Assembly: GCA_039707465.1 (NCBI GenBank)
Contig: CM077648.1
Coordinates: 68,901,619-68,965,618 of the forward strand
DNA from: Rhabdophis nuchalis
Lineage: Eukaryota; Chordata; Lepidosauria; Squamata; Natricidae
Direction: 5' to 3'
Length of the DNA: 64,000 nt
Translations under genes and position numbers: made by a program
Part shown: positions 22,010-39,691 of the stretch, in pieces
Layout of the letters: each line of letters begins with the position of its first letter
Position numbering within the stretch: position 1 is the stretch's first letter
Notes under the pieces: generated by a model
Seen by the model: the letters and a program-made list of their open reading frames with translations, nothing else
What the model was told of the DNA's origin: nothing
Databases searched by the model: none

Positions 22010-22066
22010 TAACATACATACATACATACATACATACATACATACATACATACATACATACATACT
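22010..22066. repeat. (CATA)n microsatellite tail of array unit 4
   Basis: About 14 CATA repeats directly after 'cataaaaactaa'. Units 3 and 5 end in similar CATA/TA or CA runs. Confidence 0.9.
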
Positions 22067-22193
22067 TGTTTCACAACACCCTGTTAGAGCCCCAATTAAG
22101 GGAGGAGACATACTGTTTCCTTTTCTGCCTTTCGGCTCATCACCAGAGACCATCTAGACAGAAAGCCATGAGTTCCGTTGTGTAATTTTTTTA

Positions 22194-22708
22194 ATATACA
22201 ATACAATACAATACAATACAATAGCAGAGTTGGAAGGGACCTTGTAGGTCTTCTAGTCCAACCCCCTGCGTGGGCAGGAACCCTATACCATTTCAGACAA
22301 ATGGCTATCTAACATCTTCTTAAAGACTTCCAGGGTTGGGGCATTCACAACTTCTGGAGGCAAGCTGTTCCAGAGGTTAATTGTTCTAACTGTCAGGAAA
22401 TTTCTCCTTAGTTCTAAGTTGCTTCTCTCCTTGATTAGTTTCCACCCATTGCTTCTTGTCCTGCCCCCAGGTGCCTTGGAGAATAGTTTGACTCCCTCTT
22501 CTTTGTGGCACCCTCTGAGATATCGGAACACTGCTATCATGTCTCCCCTGGTCCTTCTCTTCATCAAACTAGACATACCCAGTTCCTGCAACTGTTCTTC
22601 ATATGTTTTAGCCTCCAGTCCCCTAATCATCTTGGTTGCTCTTCTCTGCACTTTTTCCAGTCTCCACGTCTTTTCTACATCGTGGTGACCAAAACTGTAT
22701 GCACACAT
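22194..22708 (-). mobile_element. CR1 LINE 3' end
   Basis: The minus strand encodes [18 protein letters not shown]..., RSNLELRRNFLTVRTINLWNSLPPEVVNAPTLEVFKKMLDSHL, the CR1 RT C-terminus. It is followed by the CR1 3' UTR (ggttggactagaagacctac on that strand) and a 5-base tandem tail (TTGTA)n at 22196-22222. 5' truncated, and inserted between array units 4 and 5. The frame is open but only a fragment. Confidence 0.9.
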
Positions 22709-22959
22709 ATGTGTGTTATTTTTATGAGCTGATCAATAAATAAATCAGAGAGATCAGCTGATGCAATTGGGAGAGCCAGGCTGGCTGAATGGTTTAAAGG
22801 CTCCTGCCTGATATGCAATACAGCCAAGGTTCGAATCCCAGAAAGAGTATGGCTAGCTGATGAGAGCTAAAAAGCTCGAAATAGATCTATGCTAGTCTCT
22901 CTGATTTATTTATTGATCAGCTCATAAAACTAACACACACACACACACACACACATATA

Positions 22960-24576
<1,617 letters not shown>

Positions 24577-24699
24577 TATATATATATATATAATTGTTTC
24601 CACATTTATATATAATTGTTTCCACATTATTGATCAGCTCAAAAACGTTACATACATACATACATAGTTGTGTCACAAAAACCTAAGCTCAAAAATCTA

Positions 24700-27687
24700 A
24701 GCTGATGCTGTGCAACGCCAGGTCCGTGGTCAACAAAGCCCCCCACATTTACGACCTAGTGTCGGAGGGGGAGCCGGACCTGGTGGATATTACGGAAACC
24801 TGGCTGGGCCACGAGGGTGGTTTACTCCTCGTAGAAATGTGCCCGCCAGGTTACCTGGCACTCCATCAGCCAAGGGCCCAGGGCGGGGGGGGGGGGGAGT
24901 GGTTATTATCAAGGAAGGTCTTAAGCCAAGGGAGACCACTGTGCCTCAGGTAGTCGGTTGTGAGTCCCTCTGTGTTAAGTGGGGCCATGGGAGGCAGTTG
25001 GGCCTGCTGGCTGTGTACCTGGCTCCCCGCTACGTATCAGCAGCCCTGCCTGAGCTCCTTGAGGTGATCGCCGAGGTGGCAGTTGATACCCTCAGACTTT
25101 TAGTCAGGGGGGATTTCAACCTGCCATCAGTAGGCGAGGCATCCGAGGCGCTCGGGAGTTCATGGCCTCCATGATGGCCATGGACCTGACACAAGTAATT
25201 CAGGGCTCCACACACACCGGGGGACATACACTAGATTTAATTTTTGCCTCTGGTCAGTGGTTGAGTGATCTAGGAGTAGGGGAGTTAACCATTGAATCAT
25301 CACTCTCTCCTTCGGCTTGACTTCCCAACCGCTACACCCCACTGCAGGGAGGCGGTGCCAGAGATACCAAGATGGTTCCACCCCAGGCACCTGATGGACC
25401 CAGAGAGGTTTCAAAGGGAGCTTGGGCCAATTCCTGTGACCCTGACCCACGACTCGACTGAGGACCGAGTGAACGCATGGAATAGTGCGGCCACGGGGGC
25501 CTTGGACCGGGTCGTGCCCTTGCGGCCTCTCACGCGGCGCCGAGCCACCCTGGCTCCTTGGTTCTCCGAGGAGCTAAGGGCGATGAAGCGCCGCAAGAGA
25601 CGCCTAGAGAGCACTTGGAGGTCCACTCGCTCCAAATCCGACCAAACACGGGCGAGGTCCCATTTAAGGACCTACCTAGTGGTGATAAGAGTGGCAAAAT
25701 GTAATTATCTCGCCACTCTTATCGCATCCGCAGATAACCGCCCTGTTTAGAGTGACCCACTCCCTCCTTCAACAGAGGCCGCGGGAAGCTCCTTTGCAGG
25801 ATAGAGCAGAGGAATTTGGAGATTATCTGCAGGATAAAATCGCTCGGATCCGGGACGAGTTGGCCTCCAACGAGATAGATCTGGGCGGACTGTCCGAGGC
25901 AGATCTTGAGACGGTATTATGGGAAGAGTTCGACTTTGTTACTTCAAAGGACATGGACAGGTTGCTGAGGCGACTGAATGCTACCACATGTTTATTTGGA
26001 CCCGTGTCCCTCCTGGCTCGTACTGGCCTCCTGGGAGGTTACACGAGGCTGGCTCCAGGAAATAGTGAACGCTTCTTTGAGTGAGGGGTTCTTGCCGACT
26101 GCCTTGAAAGAGGAGATCGTGAGACCCATCCTCAAGAAGCCTTCCCTGGACCCAGCGTTGTTACTTAATTACCGTCCCGTCTCCAACCTCCACTTCTTGG
26201 CGAAGGTTGTTGAGAGTGTAGTGGCACAGCAGTTCCCCCGACACCTGGAGGAAACTGTTTATCTAGACCCGTGCCAGTCCAGCTTCTGACCCGGGCACAG
26301 CACAAAGACGGCATTGGTCGCGCTGGTGGATTATCTCTGGAGGGCCCGAGATAGAGGTTGCTCCTCTATCTTGGTCCTGTTAGATCTCTCAGCGGCTTTC
26401 GATACCATCAACCATGGTATCTTATTGCACTGACTGGAGGGGTTGGGATTGGGGGGCACTGTGTTGCGGTGGTTCGCCTCCTGCCTCTCCGGTCGGTCGC
26501 AATTTGTGTTGGAAGGAGGGCAGAGGTCGACGTTGAGGCCCCTCACATGTGGGGTGCCTCAGGGGTTGGTCCTCTCACCCCTCCTGTTCAACACCTATAT
26601 GAAGCCGATGGGCGAGATCATCCCTGGTTGTGGGGTAGAATACCATCTGTATGCTGATGATACTCAGCTATACATATCTACCCCCAACCACCCCAGCGAT
26701 GCCGTTGAAGTGATGTCCCGGTGTCTGGAGGCCGTGCGGGCCTGGATGGGGAGTAACAAACTTCAACTCAACCCGTCCAAGACCGAGTGGATGTGGTTTC
26801 TAGCGTCCCGGTACAGCCAGCTGACTCCATCGCTGGTCATCGGGGGCAAGACACTAGCCCCCGTGGAAAGGGCCCGCAACTTAGGCATCCTCCTGGATTC
26901 ACGGCTTTCCTTGGATGACCAGGTGACAGCCGTGACCAGGGGGGCCTTTTACCAGGTTCGCCTGGTCCGCCAGTTGCGCGCTTTCCTTGACCGGGACGCC
27001 CTTCGCACAGTCACTCAAGCGCTCGTTACGTTCTGCCTAGACTATTGTAATGCTCTCTACATGGACCCGGAGGCTCCAGTTAGTTCAGAATGCAGCCGCG
27101 CGGGTCATTTTGGGAGCCTCACGGTGCTCCCATGTAACACCCCTCCTGCGCCGAGCTGCACTGGCTGCTGGTGGTCTTCCGGGTGCGCTTCAAGGTGTTG
27201 GTAACCATCTTTAAATCGCTCCATGGCACGGGGCCTAGTTATTTGCGGGACCGTCTCCTACCACACACCTCCCTTCGACCGATCCACTCCCACAGGGTGG
27301 GCCTGCTCAGGGTGCCGTCGGCCGGTCAATGCCGGCTGGCGGCGCCCAGGGGCAGGGCCTTCTCTGTGGCAGGTCCAGCCCTCTGGAACGACCTACCCCC
27401 CCGAACTTCGTACTATCACGGACCTTCGGCTCTTTCACCAATCACTCAAAACGCACTTCTTCCACCTAGCTGGCCTAGCTTAGAGTCAGATTAGATATAA
27501 TTTTAAATTGATTAGGTATGGGGATTTTAACATTTTAGTTTATATTTTAGCACAGGTTATTCAATTTAATGCTATTTTAATGTTGCGATTGTATTTATCG
27601 TTGTTTGTTGTGTCATTTTTAATTTCCTGTGCACCGCCCTGAGTCCAATGGAGAAAGGAGCGGTATATAAATCGAATAAAACCTAAA
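24700..27687 (+). mobile_element. Decayed L2-type LINE (copy B)
   Basis: Homology to the intact copy starts at gctgatg (24700), 5' truncated near [10 protein letters not shown]. It runs through endonuclease pieces (24705-25170), linker (25292-26084), RT (26090-27204; SGF then stop; YHLYADDTQLYI intact) and C-terminus (27171-27483), ending in a 3' UTR with caccgccctgagtcc. Several frameshifts and stops, and GVPQGS changed to GVPQGL, make it dead. It is clearly older than copies A and C. Confidence 0.9.
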
Positions 27688-27949
27688 CCTATATATGTAT
27701 ACTCATACCTGAACCTCTCTCTCATTATAACTATTCTCAAATTTCATTTTTCAACTAAGAGTGAAAGCAAAAATATCCCACAAGAAAGCAAAAAATAGAA
27801 TGTACAATTGAAATATACTATATATATATATATTTTGCATCTTTTTGTATCTCCTTGCTTCCAGCAATATATGAAAACTATTTCAAATAACTGTATTAGT
27901 TAACAACTTCTTTTGGTATTTTCACTTAAATAATACAAAGTTAAGTACA

Positions 27950-28307
27950 ATAAAAAGGTAAAGGTTCCCCTTGCACATATGTGCTAGTCGTTCCCCACTC
28001 TAAGGGGTGGTGCTCATATCTGTTTCAAAGCCAACAAAGCCAGCACTGTCCAAAGATGTCTCCTTGGTCATGTGGCCAGTATGACTAAATGCCAAAGGCG
28101 CATGGAACGCTGTTACCTTCACACACCACCAAAGGTGGTTTCTATTTTTCTACTTGCATTTCTACATGCTTTCAAATTGCTAGGTTGGCAGAAGTAATGG
28201 GAGCTCACTCCGTTATGCAGCGCTAGGGATTCAAACCGCCAAATTGCTGACCTTTCTGATTGACAAGCTCAGCGTCTTAACTCATGAGCCATCACGTGCC
28301 TTTAAGT
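27950..28307 (-). mobile_element. tRNA-derived squamate SINE
   Basis: The minus strand starts with a tRNA-like head (ggcacgtgatggctcatgag) and a B-box GGTTTGAATCC (complement of 28227-28237). The body has taaatgccaaaggcgcatgg and cgctgttacctt on the plus strand. The 3' tail, ending ggggaacctttaccttt on the minus strand, is at 27950-27975. Confidence 0.85.
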
Positions 28308-29979
28308 ACAATACCATGCACAAAAATGGCTTTGTGCCATTATATTTAGTTGTTTTTCAAGACTACAGCCTATCAATATGAAATTAAGCAGAGTTTTGCT
28401 ACAATTTTCAAAAAAGAGAGGAGTCTTTTAGTCATTAGGCTCTCTTTAGCAAAAAGAGGCTAATGTAAGTACACTGAAAAAAAGCATCACTGGTAGTTCT
28501 CAGGCCCTAATTCTCAAGTATTAATTGAGAATCTAAGGTTACAGACCTCTGTGTAGCAGCTGATATAATTCATCCTCCTTACAATTTCAATATTAGTCTT
28601 ACTGCAACATGTGCAAAGAAAAGTATGGAATTAATTTGCTATTGTCTTGGGGGGGGGGGGGGGGTTGGCTCTCTAATAAGCAAACCTTTAATAGATGCAG
28701 AGATAATGGTACTCTTCCTCCCCCATCAGGCCATGAAGAAAAATCAGATGTAAATAAGACTAGCAATAGTAACCACAATTTTAACTGTTCCTCTGTGTGA
28801 CTACTAATCTTCATGTTGTAGCAGGGCTATACTATTATGTCACTGATGATTATGTAATAGGTAATGCCTTATCCAGCAAAGTGTAGGAACAATGAGATAA
28901 ATGAATAAACTATTCTGCAAAAGCCCAAGAGAACTGTTGATGTAAGATGTTCTGGAAACATGGTTCCAAAATCTATTGATGCTTTTCAATTAAAAGTACT
29001 CGTTTCTTATGGAGAATTAACAGACAGATCTCTTTGTTGCACTATTTCTTTCAGACTTCTGCTCTCTCAAAGCTGAGACAGGATCTGTCACATCTATCAA
29101 AATGGTACACCTCTTTAACCTCATAGAGAGATATGGAGAATTTACATTATCTCATGGCTCATATATGAGCTTTTGCATGGCGTCCACCCTAGTTGAAGGG
29201 GACCGGAATTTATCTACTTTTACACTGTGCTATTTTCAGTTACATTGATCATTTGAGTAATATATCTATCATATATGGTTAATGTTACTGTCACATTTAC
29301 TCTCTTTTGCTCCCGATTTCCAATAAAAGTTATAGGTAGGTTTCCAACATCTCGCATATAGATAGGTATAGATAAAGTGGGATATTATACAACTAGAAAA
29401 CCCAGATAACTAACTGGCCTATTGATAGGTATGGTTGCAGGGGTCAGTCAATATAAATGCAACTGGGATTATATGAAAGTCAACAAAATGGACCATACTG
29501 TTCTCCAAGGGCATGGATGAGAGATTTTTTATAAATCGATTTTCGATTTTCTATAAATCGAACATTTAACGTTACAGCCATCTGCATGGCCAGTATAGTT
29601 GATATAACCCTCTTCTCAAGATTTTACATAGGCCTACCGAGTTGAAATGAGAAAAGGTACTCACTCTGCTGTTGAACAGTGAATGCTCCGCAGAATTTGC
29701 AGTATAGTGTGTTTTAATCTTCACTACCTCTCCACCACAATATCTTAATATTTGATATTACTTTTACTTTCCAATGAACACCATATATTGCATTATTTTC
29801 CTGAAACATACAAACCCTTTTCATCTTTTGTGGTGACTAAATAAAGTGATTTCCTGGAATCTGATTGTGATTCCTGGCTCCTCTTCTGCTTTTCTGTCAG
29901 TTGCTTTTGCTCCATCATTAACCTATAAGTCCTTGTCCAGGGAAGCCTGCATACTAATAGGTCAACCTATTCTCCAAAG
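28308..29979. other. AT-rich intronic DNA with a G17 run at 28648-28664
   Basis: No coding exon or repeat family recognised. Confidence 0.4.
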
Positions 29980-30928
29980 TACTGTATTTTTCGGAGTATA
30001 AGACGTACCGGAGTATAAGATGCACTCAGGTTTTGAAGAGGCAATTTAAAAAAAAAATAGGTAGGTAGATAGAGGGAGAGGGAGGGAGAGAGAGAGAAGT
30101 ACAGTAGGGAGGGAGGGAGAGAGAAATACAGTAAGTAGGTAGGTAGGTAGCTTGGTTGGTAGGTAGGTAGCTTGGTAGGTAGGTAGGTAGGTAGGGGGAG
30201 AGACAGTGTAGATAGGTATGTAGGTTTAGGGATAGAGAGAGAGAAATAGAGAGAGATGGAAAGAGAAATACAGTAGATAGGTAGGGATAGGGAGAGAGAG
30301 TAGGCAGGTAGGTAGGTTTATAGGTAGATAGAGAAAGAGAGAGAAACACAGTAGGTAGGTAGGTAGATGTTTCCAGGTATATTTACCCATGTGCTGGAGA
30401 AGAAAATCGCTGACAACCTGTAGCACCTAAAACTTTGTTTCTGCTGGCACAGCACTTGACCAATGTAATTCTCATCAACCACTCTAAGTAAGTAAACAGC
30501 TTTCCAAAAGAGGGGGGGGGGGAGTTTTTGTACTCTGCAAACCTCCCCAAAACAGGCCTTTAAAAAAAAAGGCATGAATAGCCTTGGGGGGCTTGCAGAG
30601 TGTTCCTGGGGAGTAGGGGGGGCCAAAAATGAGCAAAAAATGGACTGGTTTTTTTTGTCAATAAAATTGCATGCATAGCCTTATGGAGGCTTATAGAGTG
30701 CTGCTGGGGGCTGGGTGGCAAAAAACTGCGCGTTTTTTGCTCATTTCTGTCCTCACCAACCCCCAGGAGCTGTTTGAAAACCTCCATAAGGCTATGCATG
30801 GCCATTTTGGTGAAGGGGCGGGGCTTCAGGAGGCAAAAAATGTTATATTCAGTGTATAAGACACACCCAGACTTTCAGCCTCTTTTTAGAGGAAAAAAGG
30901 TGCATCTTATACTCTGAAAAATATGGTA
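29980..30928 (+). mobile_element. Best-preserved TACCGTATTTTTC-family element (949 bp)
   Basis: Left TIR TACTGTATTTTTCGGAGTAT at 29980 and right terminus ACTCTGAAAAATATGGTA ending at 30928 are complementary. Inside are a (TAGG)n array (30056-30365), the segment gatgtttccaggtatattta, two gcatgaatagccttgggggg-type blocks and a ttttagaggaaaaaaggtgc block. No transposase. Possible imperfect 8-bp flanks: ctccaaag and cttgaagg. Confidence 0.75.
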
Positions 30929-31196
30929 CTTGAAGGCAGGCAAGAGGCAATGGATGGAAATTAATAAAGGAGAAAGCCAACCTAGAACTAAGGACAACTT
31001 TCCTGACAGTTAGAACAATTAACCAAATTGAACAGCTTGCCTTCAGAAGTTGTAGGTGCTCCAACACTGGAGGTTTTCAAGAAGAGACTGGACAACCATT
31101 TGTCTGAAATTAAAGGGTTTCTTGCCTGAGCAGGGGGGTTGAGTAGAAGACCTCCAAGGTCCCTTCCAACTCCTTCCAATTTTGTTATTCTATTAT
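30929..31196 (+). mobile_element. CR1 3'-end fragment
   Basis: Contains the CR1 C-terminal coding remains (aactttcctgacagttagaa, caacactggaggttttcaag) and 3' UTR (gacctccaaggtcccttcca), ending in a ttattctattatta tail. Confidence 0.85.
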
Positions 31197-32281
31197 TACA
31201 CCAAAGAGGTCTACAATGCCTCTGCTATAGTGGCCATTATTCTTTTGCATGTTACAGTAGCAGTATTATTATTAGTAGTAATCTATGTGGAGATTTATAA
31301 CGTGAATAGGAAATTCTCTTTTTCTGAGCAATTTTTTTTGCCATGAGTGTGACTATAGTGTCTATATAGTATTTGTATTTGACTGGATGGATGATATGAA
31401 AATATTTTCCCATCACCACCTGTGGACTAATTAAATTTTTCCGTCCCTGACACATCATCATGTTTACCAATGCCATATACCATGTATACTAAAGGAATGA
31501 ATGTTTGGCAAAACTGCTATGTTGACTTATTTTAATCTGCTGTGAGTTTCTTCTTAATTTTACATATCATACATAAATTGTAATATTATTAGAACTTACT
31601 GATGGCTTTCTGAAAGTATCTATTTGTCAAGTTGTTAGATGTGGGAATGGATCAAAAAAATAGAAAGTACCTAAAACTATTTTAAAGTTAAAATAGTTTA
31701 GTTGAATTTTTTAGCTATTCATTTTTGAGCAGATTTATTAAGGCATTCATCTGTTAAAAAAGTATTCTTTTAACTATTGCCTAAATAAACTTTTTAAAAG
31801 ACGCAGCAATTTTTTAACAACAAACGTAACTTTTTAAAATAACTTCCATGGAAATCTAGTTTAGTAACTATGGATGTAGAATTATATATAACATTCCAAA
31901 TATTATGGACAATAAGATATTAATTAATATTATCCCTAGAAGAAATGTATTTCAGAATTTCCACGTTTCTTCTACTTTAAATAGAAAAACATTGTATTTG
32001 TAAGTACACACAATATTATATATATTTAGATCCATGTGCATTATTTTATGTGAACTCTGCTGTCTACACCACTATAATTGAACTCTAACAGTATACTACA
32101 GATGCTTCTGGTAACATATTATTCTTTTGAACCAATAATAAGGAATTAGTAATATTCCTAAATTATCTACTGCTCAATGTCAGTCAACTTTGGTTTCATC
32201 CATTCTATACAATACTTCCTAATTGGACTATATAAAAGGGCAATTAACAATTATCTTCACATCATTAGTTATTATTAATAA
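31197..32281. other. AT-rich intronic DNA
   Basis: No recognised feature. Confidence 0.4.
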
Positions 32282-32840
32282 CTAGCCGTTCCCGGCCACG
32301 CGTTGCTGTGGCCCAGTCTGGTTAAATGGCCAACCAATCTGTGTGTAGATCTACACCTGCACACACAAACACGTAGACACAACCACCGTATAACCCCGAA
32401 CCTACCTATCTACAGTATTTCTCCCTCTCCCTCTCTATCCCTCTACCTACCTACCTACCTATCTACCTACCTACTGTATTTCTCCCTCTCTATCCCTCTA
32501 CCTACCTAACTACTGTATTTCTCCCTCTCTCTATCCCTCTACCTACCTACCTACCTACCTACTGTATTTCTCTCTCAGAGTATCTAAATATGTCATAAAG
32601 GACCTGTGGCCCACTGCTTTCTCTGTATCCATCTTACCTACCTTTTTAACAATTTTTTACATTTCTGTTGCGTGTACCTGGCACAGGTGTGACATCTACA
32701 CAATCTATATATATATATATATATATTATTGGTGCTGTATTTCAAAGGAACGTTGTGTGAAAATTTGGAAGCGATCAGTGCAGTACTTTCGGAGATTAGC
32801 GGTTTTGAACAAACTCTTGTTACATTTTTATTTATATAGA
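32282..32840 (-). mobile_element. Non-autonomous Helitron (559 bp) with both termini
   Basis: Read on the minus strand, it starts TCTATATAAATAAAAATG at 32840. It ends with the hairpin GGCCAC-AGCAACGC-GTGGCC, spacer GGGAACGG and CTAG (32285-32282). The flanking bases are A (5') and T (3'), the expected A|T target with no duplication. The interior has a (CTAC)n/'tgtatttctccctctct' array at 32400-32578 and a (TA)n run near 32705-32728. Same family as 8210-9905. Confidence 0.8.
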
Positions 32841-34118
32841 TACTTCTACACTCAAGCAATGATCTATATCTATCTATATCTATCTATTCAGAACCCTGAC
32901 AAATATTTGTATGCAAGCATTTTTGATATTCAATTATCCAAGTAGACAAAATTCAACATGAAAATGATAATATAGGAACTTCTGCTTTAGAAAATATATA
33001 CGAAACACAATAAAATTGCACTTTTTAACCTGTAAAATACAGGCAAAAAGTATTGCAACATACTACAAATTCATCTTTTTGGAAGTATCATTTTACAAAA
33101 TTAATAGATGAAAGAACTATCAGGATCAAGTAGCAATACCTACTCATCCTAAAACTATTCCTCACTGACAACCAAAGTGCTTTCAGGACACTAACTCTGT
33201 GGTAACAAAATGAAGAATCTGTGAAATATTTTTTAGTCAATGCTTGTAGAGATACTATAAACAATAGCCCACTATAGCCAATTAGAAAAGCCTAATCCAT
33301 AACATCCAATATGTCTAATGCAAGCAAAAGTAGCAGAAAATATATAGAATATTTCTTAAACATGTCTAGGAGTAAATGTGTCTGATCAAAAACCTGAAGA
33401 ATCTTGTGACACTTTACAAAGTAACAAATTAATTTCTACATAAGCTTCATAAAGCAAAGTTCACTTCATTAGACCAATTCCTGTTTGAGAAAAAGGATGT
33501 CGGCATCATCGACACACACGTACCTCTCACAAACATAAAATAAACTAACCAGAAATATCAACAAAAATAATGGCTGATACTTTAATTTGCTTTCTACCAA
33601 AAATCTCAATATGCTTAACCCAAGTAATTTGGTGGCAAATTAACTAGGAGGGATGGGAAAAAAACCTAAGTATATATGTTTGGAGACCCACATACTTGTG
33701 CCTAATTATACATGGCGAGATCCTTTCTTATAAATTCTGATATAAAACATTATTTTAAGATGATTCTTGTGTTAAAGTATTCCCCATTAAAATTTAAAAA
33801 TTAACCATATTGTTTGTATTGTTGTTACATCCAAGTTTACCATCTAACAACAAGGACTATAATATATAAAAGTTTTATGATCTTAAACACTTGGTTTTGT
33901 GTCATTTCCAGAGCCAATATTATACAGTTTGAAATACCATTGAACTTTCCTGAGTAATAAGTGTTCTGATTAAACTTTTAGTCAAAATATCAGGTACTCA
34001 AGTTTCCTCTGTCTCAAAATTTCTAAAATGTAGTTAGACTGTTAAGAAACATATGTTTATTCAACATTTTGTATGTTGCTGTCACTTAAGCTAGAAAAGT
34101 CCCTTGCCTCCACTATCA
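32841..34118. other. AT-rich intronic DNA
   Basis: A few TATC repeats at 32862-32888; otherwise nothing recognised. Confidence 0.4.
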
Positions 34119-34252
34119 CAGGGCTGACAAACTAGTGGCCCACAGGCCGGATGCGTCACTCGCAGGCCAGGTCCACCACAGTTCCGCGAATGGGGAAAAC
34201 ATTATGAAACCTCACGTGACAGTAACATAGCGCGGTGAGTTTGACACCCATG
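34119..34252. mobile_element. Small hAT-like MITE (134 bp)
   Basis: Termini CAGGGCTGACAAACTAGTGG and its approximate complement gtgagtttgacacccatg. Shares gccggatgcgtcac and gttccgcgaatggggaaaac with the other copies. Confidence 0.8.
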
Positions 34253-34304
34253 CACTAAACAGATAAACATGCTATTTTTTAAAAAATATTTAAAGTATTT
34301 CTAA

Positions 34305-34546
34305 AGTAAAGGTAAAAGGTGTGGTGCTCATCACTGTTTCTTAGGCAAAGGAGCCAGCATTGTCCAAACGCTGTTACCTTCCCTCCGAAGTGAGCATTTC
34401 TGTTCACATTTGCATGCTTTCTAACTGCTAGGTGGGCAAGAGCTGGCGCAAGTAACTAGAGCTCAACCCGCTGTCTCCAACCTGGGCTGTCAGCTTTCCA
34501 GCTGGCAAGCTTGGCGTCTTTAACCACTGAGCCTGTATGCCCCTTG
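34305..34546 (-). mobile_element. tRNA-derived squamate SINE, second copy
   Basis: Same blocks as 27950-28307: ggtgtggtgctcatc, aaacgctgttaccttccctc and, at the right end, ttaaccactgagcc. More diverged, and the tail is shortened. Confidence 0.75.
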
Positions 34547-35957
34547 AAAAGTATTTCTATACTGGCCATATAATCAGATTTGTGGTGTTCAAAAATATAA
34601 AAACAATTAATATAATAAAACCCTCCCAATGCAAAATAAAACACCGAACAGACACAGCTCAATAACCATTAAGCTTTGAAAACCTGATTGAAAAAAATAT
34701 TTTCACAGCTCTGTAAAATGTAAGCAATGATGTGGCTAGGCACCTTTCTGGGGTAATGTATTTCAGAGCAGAGAGGCTACCACAGTGAAGATCTGGCTTC
34801 TGGTCCCCTTAGCTCCTAAAGGGAGAAAACTTGAGTATTATTACCAATTAAATAACCTTTATTATATTTCAATTTGTTTTAGAACCAGCTTTAAAAATTC
34901 CTCACTGCCCCCACAAATTATTTCCCCAGCACTCCAGAACCAAGAATGTCACTTCTTTATCAAAGCATAACATATAGACTGCTAAAAGCCATTCACACAT
35001 TTTAAAATACTCATGGTATTTGTATCTTCTATTATTTGGAATGGGAAATACAAGTCAAGTAGAGATAAGAGATACTAGCCATTTTATCATTGCTTATTTG
35101 CTCACTTAATAGAAACAGCATCCCTCAGGTTGCTGATAAACAGAAAACTCTCAATTATGTAGTCCTCTCATAAATGATCTCAGTTCCATAGCATGTCTTA
35201 AGCCAGTAAAATAGCAGAATATCTTTCTGAAATAATTCTGATATTTTTTACTCAAGAGATATAGCACATATTGAAAAGTCTACTTCTAAGATTAAAGTAA
35301 GAGGAATGGCAGTCATAAAAAATAATAACTAATAAATAACAAGTCAGCAACTATGAAACTCTATTTTAAATACACCAGCTTGTTTAGAACAATTACATTT
35401 GATTCAAAGTTCAACAAAATATAAATTTGATAAATAACTAAACTACAAATTTAGTATTCCCTTATTCAATCATGGTGGATATAATCCTAGTCTACCATAA
35501 ATATTAATTTGACACACTATAGTTATATAATACAATATTAAAAGACATGAATATTTAGAATACCTAATTTGTTCATTCTGATATTTTCACTTATCCTAGC
35601 CTATGTTTCCATGGGAAAATGTACATACCAAAACATTCCAAGCATCAATAATGCCAGCTATACTTCTATCATCATAGAGTACTTTAAAACATGTACCAAT
35701 AGCCATGCTAATATCTACTTAGAGATCCATCAAAAGGACTAGGTGCAAACAAAAAGCATTTTTGTTAAGTCATTCATTCACTACACTATCCCAAGATGAA
35801 CAATGAACAAAAATGTGACAATAAATAAAAAATGCTTATGAATAATGCCGCTAGCATTATATAATACTCACTATTAATTTGGTATTTTTGTCCTGTGGCT
35901 TGCAGATGTTAAGTATATTTATCTGTGACACTTAGTAGTAGCAAAAACCACTATCTG
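34547..35957. other. AT-rich intronic DNA
   Basis: No recognised feature. Confidence 0.4.
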
Positions 35958-36165
35958 GAAAGACAGCCAGTGTGATATGATAGTTAAGGTGTTGGACCAG
36001 GTCAATGAAGTCCCTATCTACCCTAAAGCACACCAGGTGACTTTGGGAAAACCTTTTTTTTTCTCAATCCAAAATATTGCAAATAGTTGCTCATCTTGCC
36101 AATATAAAATGAAAAGTGAGTCATTGAAGAAAGAGGAGATAAGTTTAAAAATAAATAAATAAAAT
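35958..36165 (+). mobile_element. tRNA-derived SINE, plus-strand copy
   Basis: The head 'agccagtgtgatatgatagttaaggtgtt' (35971 onward) is the complement of the right ends of the copies at 45646 and 46490. A ccaggtgactttggg block follows. The 3' half is diverged. Confidence 0.6.
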
Positions 36166-39599
<3,434 letters not shown>

Positions 39600-39691
39600 C
39601 CTCTGCTGTGGTGAAACTGCCGCAGCTCGTCCAGAAAAGCGAGTCCTTTTCTCCGATGGTCTGGTTGGTTTTTTCCGGCCGAGTTTGCCAT
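39600..39691 (-). CDS. ARID2: ARID2 exon 1, coding part (residues 1-31)
   Basis: The ATG is at 39691-39689 on the minus strand. Translation is [20 protein letters not shown] followed by [10 protein letters not shown] and a split Gly. MANS at the start and the [19 protein letters not shown] block match the ARID2 N-terminus, leading into ARID helix 1. 92 bases, donor AGAGG|GTAAGG. The ATG has a purine at -3 (GAAATGG). No upstream in-frame coding homology is seen, so this start is secure. Confidence 0.95.

Larger units (their letters stand above)
19496..22935 (+). repeat. Array of ~340-bp units, each with a tRNA-like Pol III promoter region
   Basis: Five units carry a tRNA-like head. B boxes are at 19551-19561, 20096-20106 and 20436-20446 (GGTTCAAATCC), 21902-21912 (GGTTCCAATCC) and 22828-22838 (GGTTCGAATCC, perfect consensus). 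A-box-like TAGCTCAAGG or TGGCTGAATGGTTTAAAGG (22782-22800) lies about 45 bases upstream. The B-box spacing is 340 bases between units 2 and 3, and 545 between 1 and 2 because about 200 bases of L2 are inserted. Each head is followed by gtatggccagctga, gctaataagc, ggatccatcctggtctct, a tttatttattaatcagc block and a (CATA)n or (CA)n tail. A spacer with ggctctctgcccagatggtc and tgtctcctcccttaa recurs, inverted at 22068-22185. Whether this is a SINE array or a satellite seeded by a SINE is open. Confidence 0.75.

Noticed and set aside
22828..22838. Functional tRNA gene at the perfect B box
   Set aside because: The region does not fold into a full cloverleaf with a proper acceptor stem by eye and is part of the repeat unit.
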